From: Cytophagaceae bacterium
GTDB lineage: Bacteria > Bacteroidota > Bacteroidia > Cytophagales > Spirosomataceae
NCBI GenBank assembly: GCA_947471105.1
Contig: CANIYB010000031.1
Location: 1-13,694 of the forward strand
Direction: 5' to 3'
Length of the DNA: 13,694 nt
Below are positions 7,320 through 13,694 of the stretch, piece after piece (the stretch's first letter is position 1; each line of letters starts with the position of its first letter). The notes under the pieces are model-generated. The model saw only the letters and a program-made list of their open reading frames with translations. It ran no database searches and was not told the DNA's origin. The position numbers and the translations under genes were made by a program.

Positions 7320-10100
7320 CTATTCCACCACTAATTTCCGAACAGCATCGCCCATTTGAATAAAATAGACACCGGCATGTAATAAATCTGTTTTTGAAAA
7401 TTTAAACTCATTCAATCGATTTGGGATTTGAGGAATGGTCTTTGAAAAAACCTCACGACCTATATTGTCTATTATCTTAAAATCAACCTCGCTTTGTACT
7501 CCGCCATTCCATGAAACATGAATGACATCTTGGCTTGGATTTGGGTAAACATGTAAAGACAAAACGCTTTCTTTTGCAGTGCCCAAAACTTGGAAGTTGG
7601 GCACATCCCAAGGAACCAAATTCAAATTTTTATTATTCCATGCCTCATTAACAAACAGATGAAACTCCCCACTCAACAAATTAATGGGTAGGTTTTTACT
7701 GGTCACATCAAAAGATTTTCCAGTGAAATAATCATACCATTTCCCAGTGACAGGAAAGGTCAAGGTGGAAGCTAGTGTTTCAGGACCCGAATTCGCGACC
7801 AATAAAACTTGAGAATTTCCTTCAATTAAATTTATTTGCTTGAATTCATTAGCCACATCCAGTTTAAAATCAGCAGTCTGAAAAATAGACTTATTTAGCC
7901 TCAAATTAGCCATTTGTTGGTATACCCCTAATAATTTAACTCGCTCTTTATCTTGTAAATAATTCCAAAGTAGTGGTTTTGTACCCGTCCGACCATTCGA
8001 ATTAATGGAAACATCATAGCCCAATTCCCCAAATTGCCAGATCATTTTAGGGCCAGGAATGGCATAAAATAAAGCTGCAGCCATTTTCATTCGGTCCAAC
8101 TTCTCACTTGCACTAAAGACTTTTCTAGCCGCTGAGCTAGAAATTTCAACCATCAAGCGCTCTTCATCATGACTCTCGATGTAATTAACTAAATGAGGTT
8201 TAGTAAAACCCCTCATTTTATACGAAATCCAATCATAATTAGTTGGGTATGCTTGAATAATTTTAGTCATGTCAAATTTGGCATTTGCCCACAACATCAT
8301 TCCATAATCTCCCAATTCCTTCTCCTCTAAATTATCAGCAAAATGTTCTAAAATGACATAGGCATTTGAATCATAGGTCCTAATCTGATTAAAAATCCTT
8401 TTCCAAATCTTAATTCGACTCGCATCGTATTTACCCCATAAATCCACATTGGTTCCAGAATTTATCTGCGTAAAACCTTTCGATAAATCAAATCTAAATC
8501 CATCCATCTTATATTCAGTGAGCCAGTATTGACACACCGCGTCGACCAACCATTGCGTGTGAGGACTCTCGTGATTAAAATCAAAGAAAACACTGTAAGG
8601 ATGAGTCGCAGTTACATTAAAAAAGGGACTCGTCGCCGTGGGCTTTGTTCCATCCCAATACATTTTTACATAGGGATTTTCAAGGTCTGCTTGATTCAAA
8701 ACCATATCTAAAATAACGGCTATGCCATTTTCATGGCATTTGTCGATCAAATATTTTAACTCATTTTTAGTGCCATAGGCTTTGTCGGGCGCAAAATAAA
8801 AGATAGGATTATACCCCCAGGAATCGTTTCCTGTAAATTCCATTACAGGCATTAATTCCAGGGCATTTATGCCCAATTTCTTTAAATAGGGCAAGGAATC
8901 AGCCACTGTCACATACCGTTTGTCCGCAACAAAATCACGGACCAACAACTCATAAATGTTTAAATTACTCTGGCTAGGTCGAATAAAATTCTTAATGGTC
9001 CAAGGATAATCTTTTTGACCTGTTGAAAATACAGAAACAATCCCAGAAGTGGCCGCAGGATATTTTTTTAAATTTGGATAGGTCTTGCTAGATATGTATA
9101 TATCGTTATTGGGATCTAAAATCTGATCAGCTAATGGATCTGCAACGGTTAAATTCCCATCCACATAATACTGATAAGCCACCTCTTGGCCCGAAGAAAA
9201 ACTTCCTAAATCAATCCAATACCGATTTTCATCGGAAGTCCGATTCATTAAATAAGCTGGATCAACCTTCCAATTAGAGAACTCACCGATCGCATAAACA
9301 AAACTTTTTTGAGGGGCATATAAGGATAAGAAAACATGATCCCTTACATACGTTATTCCATCTTTAACTCCTGCAGGACGATCTTTAATCGCGACAAGAG
9401 GTTTAGTCAATATTTGTACTGAATCTTTGTATTTAACACTTCCAGATTCAATACTAAGCACAAATTGATACGATTTACCCTGTTCAGCACCTAAGGTATA
9501 AGAAACATTGACTGAGTCCGCGGCGGTCTGACTCCAAATGAGCGTTGAACCTAATCTTAATTCAGCATTCGATTTAGCTGAGAAATTAGCCCGGATTTTA
9601 ATCGTTTTATTAGCCTCGCTTAACGTGAATTTTTCTGTGGGTGCTAGCCATTTGATGCCCAAAGCACCCGTATAAAGATTTAATAAAAAATCCTCTGTTT
9701 GGCTTTTGCCATCTCCACTTTTTAATAAGAGTCCCAGTTTGACAATGGGCGTTCCTGAAGGAACTGAAAAATAGCTTCTAGGAATTAATTTGATTGACCA
9801 TACATCATTGCCCAAGGAGGTCATTTTCCCCTTTTCGAAGGGAGCGGAGAAATTGGTTTGTCCACTGGGTTGATATTGGAAAGCACTACCCGTTTCAGTA
9901 GCACCTGCACCAGACCATAGGTATACATCGGATGATTTCCCTAATAAGCCGGCAGCGCGAGAGTCCTTCGCTTTTTTTAGGTCAACAATAATCGTTATTT
10001 CATTTTCTGCATTAGGAAAAAGCTCTTGAGTCGTTACCTGACCAAGAGCTTTAAAATTGACTAAAAGAAATAAAAAGAATAATTGCTTTTTGAATTGCAT
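7320..10100 (-). CDS. T9SS-secreted GH13 alpha-amylase
   Basis: A 926-residue extracellular starch-degrading enzyme. A signal peptide (MQFKKQLFFLFLLVNFKALGQ) is followed by beta-rich N-terminal domains. A CBM48-like segment sits at about 250-325 (FVYAIGEFSNWKVD... VAYQYYVDGNLTVADPLADQ). The GH13 barrel spans about 375-690. GH13 regions are DMVLNQ (465-470), GFRFDLS with nucleophile Asp538, VILEHFAD with acid/base Glu585, and ESHD with Asp645. Domain C is about 755-818. A C-terminal T9SS type-A sorting domain lies at about 848-926 (LHVYPNPSQD...GVYFIQMGDAVRKLVVE), so the enzyme should be released or anchored outside the outer membrane. Region I ends NQ instead of the usual NH. It starts 2 bp after the susA stop and closes the Sus-type operon. 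It probably plays the outer amylase role of SusG in Bacteroides, which is instead a lipoprotein. Confidence 0.92.
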   Translation of the reverse strand: MQFKKQLFFLFLLVNFKALGQVTTQELFPNAENEITIIVDLKKAKDSRAAGLLGKSSDVYLWSGAGATETGSAFQYQPSGQTNFSAPFEKGKMTSLGNDVWSIKLIPRSYFSVPSGTPIVKLGLLLKSGDGKSQTEDFLLNLYTGALGIKWLAPTEKFTLSEANKTIKIRANFSAKSNAELRLGSTLIWSQTAADSVNVSYTLGAEQGKSYQFVLSIESGSVKYKDSVQILTKPLVAIKDRPAGVKDGITYVRDHVFLSLYAPQKSFVYAIGEFSNWKVDPAYLMNRTSDENRYWIDLGSFSSGQEVAYQYYVDGNLTVADPLADQILDPNNDIYISSKTYPNLKKYPAATSGIVSVFSTGQKDYPWTIKNFIRPSQSNLNIYELLVRDFVADKRYVTVADSLPYLKKLGINALELMPVMEFTGNDSWGYNPIFYFAPDKAYGTKNELKYLIDKCHENGIAVILDMVLNQADLENPYVKMYWDGTKPTATSPFFNVTATHPYSVFFDFNHESPHTQWLVDAVCQYWLTEYKMDGFRFDLSKGFTQINSGTNVDLWGKYDASRIKIWKRIFNQIRTYDSNAYVILEHFADNLEEKELGDYGMMLWANAKFDMTKIIQAYPTNYDWISYKMRGFTKPHLVNYIESHDEERLMVEISSSAARKVFSASEKLDRMKMAAALFYAIPGPKMIWQFGELGYDVSINSNGRTGTKPLLWNYLQDKERVKLLGVYQQMANLRLNKSIFQTADFKLDVANEFKQINLIEGNSQVLLVANSGPETLASTLTFPVTGKWYDYFTGKSFDVTSKNLPINLLSGEFHLFVNEAWNNKNLNLVPWDVPNFQVLGTAKESVLSLHVYPNPSQDVIHVSWNGGVQSEVDFKIIDNIGREVFSKTIPQIPNRLNEFKFSKTDLLHAGVYFIQMGDAVRKLVVE

Positions 10101-10102
10101 TG

Positions 10103-11947
10103 TTAATTAACTTCCACGATCAGCGCAGATTTAGGGCCAACCTTAATGTATTCCCCTAAATTAGAAATTTGTCCACTAATTACATTCTTTAATTTCGCAT
10201 TTGACGGTAAAATTTCTTTGTATAAACGGGAATTTACTTGGCTTTCGTGTGCATTCTTATTCACAATAACCATCACTTTCGATTTTTCCGTATACCGGAA
10301 ATAGGTATATATACCATCAACAGGAGCAAAATGCATCAATTTACCCTGAGTCACCGCTTCATTTCCCTTTCTCCAATTCAATAAACTGGCTAAAAAATCT
10401 TGCGTGCTTTTTTCATTGGCGCTCAATTGATTCCCCTTCACCGCATCTTTAACATCGTTAGGCCAACCGCCTAAAAAGTCTCCCCGAATTTCGCCATGCT
10501 CATTGCTCTTAGGATTAGCAAAATTAATTTCTGTACCATAATAAATTTGAGGGATACCGCGCAACGTACAAATCAAGGAAAGCCCAATTTTGAATAAGTC
10601 CTTATCTTCCTTTACCTGAGTGAAAAAACGATTCATATCGTGGTTATCTAAGAAAATAACTAGATTGTTGGGATTTGGGTAAACCAGATCATTCGCCAAA
10701 ACCGAGTATATTTTTAATAAGCCTTGGTTCCATGATTCCGGCTCAGTTAATCCTTCATAGATCGCATTTTGAAGTGGAAAATCCATTAAACTAGGTAAGC
10801 CAGACTGAAAACCATCTGGGTTAATTTTTCCTTTTTGCCAATACGAAGGTATAATTGGATTTAATGACCATTCTTCACCCACCATATTAAACCGGGGATA
10901 CTCGTTTGAAATAGCTAAAGTCCATGCATTGGAAAAGCTCTTCTCAGAGTAAGGGTAGGTATCAATTCGTAAACCACCAAGACCCGCATATTCAATCCAC
11001 CAAATGGTATTTTGAATCATGTATTTAGCTAAAAATGGATTATTTTGATTTAAATCAGGCATGGAAGGGACAAACCAACCATCCACTAAACCTTTTTTAT
11101 CTGCTAAAGATCGATGCGGGTCTTGATGTGTTTCCCGGCGATGGTTCGTGGACACAAATTCAGTTCCGTGATTAATCCAGTCTTTAAACGGCATATCCTT
11201 CATCCAATAATGGCCACTCCCAATATGATTTAAAACGATATCCGAAATGATTTTAATTCCTCTTTTATGGGCCTCAACACATAATTCCTTGAATTTTTCA
11301 TTGGTTCCAAAACGTGGATCCATTTTATAATGATTGGTGATGGAATACCCATGGTAACTTTGAACTTTTTGATCATTCTCAAGCAGAGGCATGCTCCAAA
11401 TAGCCGTATAACCCATCTTTTTGATATAATCTAACCGGTCTATAATCCCTTGAATATCTCCCCCATGGCGCGCAAATAATTTAGAACGATCCACATCATT
11501 TTCCAACATAGCCGGAAATGCGTCATTCGTTTTATCGCCATTAGCAAAACGATCCGGAGTAATTAAATAAATAACATCTTTCGAGGTAAAGCTTTCGCGA
11601 TTTTGACTGCCAGAAACTCGGGCCTCCAGTGAATAATTGATGATTGCCAACGATTTACCATCCTTCATAATTTGAAGTGGGTACTCGCCAGATTTAGCCG
11701 CCTTGTCAATATACACATCCACAAATAGGTAATTGGGACTTTCGGCATGATGTATTTTTAATATCTTCAGTCCAGCTTTTGCCGATTTTACCTGAGCACC
11801 TTTTATGTTTTCGCCTCGTAAAACCAATTGGAGATTAGGGTTTTTCATTCCCACCCACCAATTCATGGGTTCAATCTGAATGGATTTTTCTTGGGAAAAA
11901 GCAGTAAAGCTTAGTAAAAAGAATAATAAATAAATGATATTTTTCAT
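10103..11947 (-). CDS. susA: Periplasmic neopullulanase/cyclomaltodextrinase, SusA type (GH13)
   Basis: A 614-residue maltooligosaccharide-cleaving enzyme. The ATG at 11947 is preferred over a GTG at 11980 because it starts a clean signal peptide (MKNIIYLLFFLLSFTAFSQ, no lipobox), giving a soluble periplasmic protein. An N-terminal cyclomaltodextrinase-type beta domain (about 22-110, with NWWVGM) precedes the GH13 barrel. Conserved regions are DIVLNH (236-241), GLRIDTYPY with nucleophile Asp329, VGEEW with acid/base Glu358, and FLDNHD with Asp437. Region V, MPDLNQ (296-301), is that of the neopullulanase/cyclomaltodextrinase subfamily (GH13_20). A C-terminal beta domain covers about 535-614. 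The gene lies between the susE/F-like gene and the secreted amylase. It presumably degrades oligosaccharides brought in by SusC/SusD. The leader upstream is highly structured. Confidence 0.92.
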   Translation of the reverse strand: MKNIIYLLFFLLSFTAFSQEKSIQIEPMNWWVGMKNPNLQLVLRGENIKGAQVKSAKAGLKILKIHHAESPNYLFVDVYIDKAAKSGEYPLQIMKDGKSLAIINYSLEARVSGSQNRESFTSKDVIYLITPDRFANGDKTNDAFPAMLENDVDRSKLFARHGGDIQGIIDRLDYIKKMGYTAIWSMPLLENDQKVQSYHGYSITNHYKMDPRFGTNEKFKELCVEAHKRGIKIISDIVLNHIGSGHYWMKDMPFKDWINHGTEFVSTNHRRETHQDPHRSLADKKGLVDGWFVPSMPDLNQNNPFLAKYMIQNTIWWIEYAGLGGLRIDTYPYSEKSFSNAWTLAISNEYPRFNMVGEEWSLNPIIPSYWQKGKINPDGFQSGLPSLMDFPLQNAIYEGLTEPESWNQGLLKIYSVLANDLVYPNPNNLVIFLDNHDMNRFFTQVKEDKDLFKIGLSLICTLRGIPQIYYGTEINFANPKSNEHGEIRGDFLGGWPNDVKDAVKGNQLSANEKSTQDFLASLLNWRKGNEAVTQGKLMHFAPVDGIYTYFRYTEKSKVMVIVNKNAHESQVNSRLYKEILPSNAKLKNVISGQISNLGEYIKVGPKSALIVEVN

Positions 11948-11972
11948 TTGATAATTCGTTTTCAAATAGGAT

Positions 11973-12056
11973 GAAAACACTTCTTGGCGATTATTTTATT
12001 CAATAAAATATCGGTCAATTAAAATTTAATTGAATCAAAATCCGTAAAGTGTTTTC
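11973..12056 (-). promoter_or_regulatory. Nested palindromes forming a possible three-stem leader before susA
   Basis: GAAAACACTT (11973-11982) and AAGTGTTTTC (12047-12056) are perfect 10-bp inverted copies. Between them sit two more palindromes. One is 11988-12013 (CGAT, bulged base, ATTTTATT, C, AATAAAAT, ATCG). The other is 12016-12032 (CAATTAAA, A, TTTAATTG). As minus-strand RNA this could fold into a closed three-way junction ending 25 nt before the susA ATG; as DNA the palindromes could be operator sites. There is no T-run, so it is not an ordinary terminator. A further palindrome, CTTAAATTAAG, follows at 12056-12066. Confidence 0.5.
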
Positions 12057-12077
12057 TTAAATTAAGGGTAGGCAATC

Positions 12078-12115
12078 AACATTTAGGCCTGTGAAAATCC
12101 ACAGACCCAAATGTT
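12078..12115 (-). promoter_or_regulatory. Strong intergenic hairpin between susE/F and susA
   Basis: On the minus strand AACATTTGGGTCTGTG pairs over 16 bp with CACAGGCCTAAATGTT across a 6-nt loop. The two non-Watson-Crick positions are G-U in the minus-strand RNA but A-C in the plus-strand RNA, so the hairpin belongs to the sus transcript. It starts 28 nt after the susE/F stop. No U-run follows, so it is more likely an mRNA end-stabilising or processing element than a full terminator. Confidence 0.6.
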
Positions 12116-12143
12116 CATTGGCATATACCTCTTAGATTAGAAC

Positions 12144-13460
12144 TTAATTTTTAATTAACGTGTAGGTTGGCGCATTAGGGTTTCTGAAGTCCAACTTAAC
12201 ATTATAAACACCTGCGGCGCCTACTGCAATATTTGCACCTCCAGCTTCTAATGATCCATTAGCTCCATCGTCACCATAATTAACACCCCAGTCATCATTC
12301 AGTCTGAACTTAACTTCACCTGCACTTAATGAAATGTTATTGATGTACCAAACCCCTTCGTTACCGAAATCAGGTCTGAATTTAGTATCAGGTCCGCCCC
12401 AGCCATTAGCCGTTGCGCTTCCAACAATACCCCAAACTTTATACGTTTCGATTTTAACCTTAAGTTCTTTTTGGTTAAATGTGACTAAATAGAATCCATC
12501 CGCAGCGATTGCAATATTAGCACCACCTGCTTCAAGAGAACCGTTAGCTCCATCATCCCCATAATTCACTGCCCAGTCATTGTTGAAACGAATTTTGATT
12601 TCACCCTTAACTAACTTAGCAATGGCTCTCCACTGATCGGTAGCTGGATCATACCAGAATGGTACATCCGGTCCACCCCAACCGTTTGGAGCTCCTGAAC
12701 CTACTACGCCCCAAGTGTATGGAACAACAGTAAATGTGTTTTTAGTTAAATCAATGGTTATTTTGTAGGTACCTGCCGCATTTACTTTGATATTATCTCC
12801 ATTTACTTTTAACGCACCTGCCCCCCCATCGCCTATGTTATAATCCCATTTATTATCCGTTCTGAATTTAATTTCACCTACGGCTAAGTCAACATAAGCA
12901 ACCAATACATTAGCCGCATCAGTTTTATAGAAAGGTAAATCTGGACCATTCCATCCACCTGGCGTTGCGCTACCTACCACACCCCAGTTGGTCGACAAGT
13001 CTAACTTATCTAAGAAAGGAGTAGCTGTAATACTTGCCACAGGAGAAATAAAAGAAGTCGTGGGTCCAATAACCGATTGGAGTTTGAAATCCACCCCAGC
13101 TGCTACTCCCGCTTTTAAGCCTAGTTGCAACAAAATTGGATTTAACTCGCCCACATTAAATACTTTCTTTAAGTCACCACCTACCGTAATAGCAGCAGCT
13201 TTAGAAAAATCACCCCCTTTTTTGTCAATTAAAAGGGTATAAGTAGCCGCGGCATTAAAGCCGTAATCAGGCTTAGGCCAACTAACCGTAACCGCTTCAG
13301 CAGCGATTTGCTCTTTGACTAAAACAATGGCTGATTTAGACAAAGTGATATTTGGACCGGTCGTCGCGGTCAAAATAGGTTTCAGAAATTCTTTTTCACA
13401 TGATATTAAGCCTAAGCTGAATACAAAAAGTGAAAATATTTTAAACATTGATTTTTTCAT
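12144..13460 (-). CDS. SusE/SusF-like surface lipoprotein with three starch-binding modules
   Basis: A 438-residue outer-membrane starch-binding protein. The N-terminus MKKSMFKIFSLFVFSLGLISC is a lipoprotein signal with lipobox LISC and Cys21 as the lipidated residue. The following EKE is acidic/charged, as in the surface-export signals of Bacteroidota lipoproteins. Residues 30-148 form a SusE-type N-terminal beta domain. Then come three tandem modules at 159-249, 250-342 and 343-438, each opening WG[VI]VGS...GW.GPD and carrying GE[IV]K[FI]R with a conserved Trp shortly after (WDYN, WAVNYGDDG, WGVNYGDDG). Aromatic and basic residues there probably bind alpha-glucan. Three modules is the SusF count, whereas Bacteroides SusE has two; the name is therefore left open. 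It follows susD after 29 bp and precedes susA in the same direction. Confidence 0.87.
   Translation of the reverse strand: MKKSMFKIFSLFVFSLGLISCEKEFLKPILTATTGPNITLSKSAIVLVKEQIAAEAVTVSWPKPDYGFNAAATYTLLIDKKGGDFSKAAAITVGGDLKKVFNVGELNPILLQLGLKAGVAAGVDFKLQSVIGPTTSFISPVASITATPFLDKLDLSTNWGVVGSATPGGWNGPDLPFYKTDAANVLVAYVDLAVGEIKFRTDNKWDYNIGDGGAGALKVNGDNIKVNAAGTYKITIDLTKNTFTVVPYTWGVVGSGAPNGWGGPDVPFWYDPATDQWRAIAKLVKGEIKIRFNNDWAVNYGDDGANGSLEAGGANIAIAADGFYLVTFNQKELKVKIETYKVWGIVGSATANGWGGPDTKFRPDFGNEGVWYINNISLSAGEVKFRLNDDWGVNYGDDGANGSLEAGGANIAVGAAGVYNVKLDFRNPNAPTYTLIKN
12147..12986 (-). repeat. Three in-gene tandem repeats encoding starch-binding modules
   Basis: Repeat 1 is 12986-12714, repeat 2 is 12713-12435 and repeat 3 is 12434-12147. 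Repeats 2 and 3 share an identical 19-residue stretch beginning NYGDDGANG and ending GGANIA (codons at 12566-12510 and 12281-12225). Yet their DNA differs at 10 of 57 positions, all silent. Confidence 0.85.
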
Positions 13461-13489
13461 AATCGTATATTTTATCTTTTAAGACCTAA

Positions 13490-13694
13490 TTAATATCCTG
13501 CGTTTTGAATTAAATTAGGATTAGCTACAATATCTGAAGAAGGGATAGGGAACAATTTCATATTATCTGAAACTCCCGCTCCTGCCTTAGTTCCACCTTT
13601 CCACGCCCAAACATAACTAGTTCCAGTGAACATTTTGAAACGGATTAAATCGGTTCTTCTATGGCATTCCCAATACAACTCTCTACCTCTTTCC
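13490..13694 (-). CDS. susD: SusD/RagB-family outer-membrane lipoprotein, C-terminal fragment
   Basis: The frame is open to the right edge of the window; only the last 67 codons are seen, ending with TAA at 13490. The segment ERGRELYWECHRRTDLIRF is the hallmark C-terminal signature of SusD/RagB proteins. It is followed by KLFPIPSSDIVANPNLIQNAGY, the usual IP..E/D...NP.L.QN.GY ending of the family. SusD proteins sit on the cell surface as a lid on a SusC TonB-dependent porin and bind glycans. Starch specificity is inferred from the downstream amylase genes. The gap to the next gene is 29 bp, consistent with an operon. The SusC gene would be expected just beyond the right edge. Confidence 0.93.
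   Translation of the reverse strand, partial: ERGRELYWECHRRTDLIRFKMFTGTSYVWAWKGGTKAGAGVSDNMKLFPIPSSDIVANPNLIQNAGY

Noticed and set aside
8529..8711. Short plus-strand frame inside the amylase gene
   Set aside because: Antisense to the conserved GH13 barrel coding region, with no recognisable product; treated as a shadow frame.
10103..11980. Longer SusA starting at a GTG at 11980
   Set aside because: It would place 11 extra residues before a clean signal peptide and run into the palindromic leader; ATG at 11947 fits better.
12078..12115. Rho-independent terminator after the susE/F-like gene
   Set aside because: The stem is strong but no T-run follows on the minus strand, and susA/amylase would then need a promoter that I cannot find.

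Overview
The window looks like a chromosomal piece from a Bacteroidota bacterium, probably Cytophagales or a relative. The evidence is a SusD/SusE starch-binding locus, a type IX secretion (T9SS) C-terminal sorting domain on an amylase, the Bacteroidota-type promoter pattern (TTTG, about 20 nt, TAnnTTTG) at two places, and a moderately AT-rich base composition. Genus cannot be named from sequence reading alone.

Left part (1-6000): the 3' end of an unrecognised plus-strand gene meets, stop to stop, a minus-strand pair. That pair is a GT9 (heptosyltransferase-like) glycosyltransferase whose stop overlaps the start of an N-carbamoylputrescine amidase (aguB) by 4 bp. Divergent from it run glyS (glycyl-tRNA synthetase, single-chain type) and, 23 bp later, a five-repeat DUF349 protein with a very acidic N-terminus.

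Middle part (5980-7320): an intact tRNA-Thr(TGT) gene with a clear promoter and a strong terminator. Next comes a minus-strand, apparently exported SAM-dependent methyltransferase. Beyond it lies a second, degraded copy of the tRNA 3' end plus terminator. Each copy is followed, in the same order, by a GTAGAGACGCG-type palindromic repeat and a TACCTAAT-type low-complexity repeat. The methyltransferase therefore sits between two related blocks, as if a small cassette had gone in at the tRNA 3' end. The right-hand block has grown into a 35-bp-period array.

Right part (7320-13694, all minus strand, read right to left): a starch/maltodextrin utilisation locus. Its order is susD (C-terminus only), a susE/susF-like surface lipoprotein with three tandem starch-binding modules, a periplasmic GH13 neopullulanase/cyclomaltodextrinase (SusA type), and a large T9SS-secreted GH13 alpha-amylase. 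The likely flow is as follows: the T9SS amylase cuts starch outside the cell, SusD/SusE hold the chains, a SusC porin (expected beyond the right edge) imports oligosaccharides, and SusA trims them in the periplasm. The 196-nt gap between susE and susA holds no gene but is unusually structured. It has a 16-bp hairpin with strand-specific G-U pairs, then an 84-nt nested set of palindromes just before susA.

No transposase, integrase, CRISPR array or phage gene was seen.
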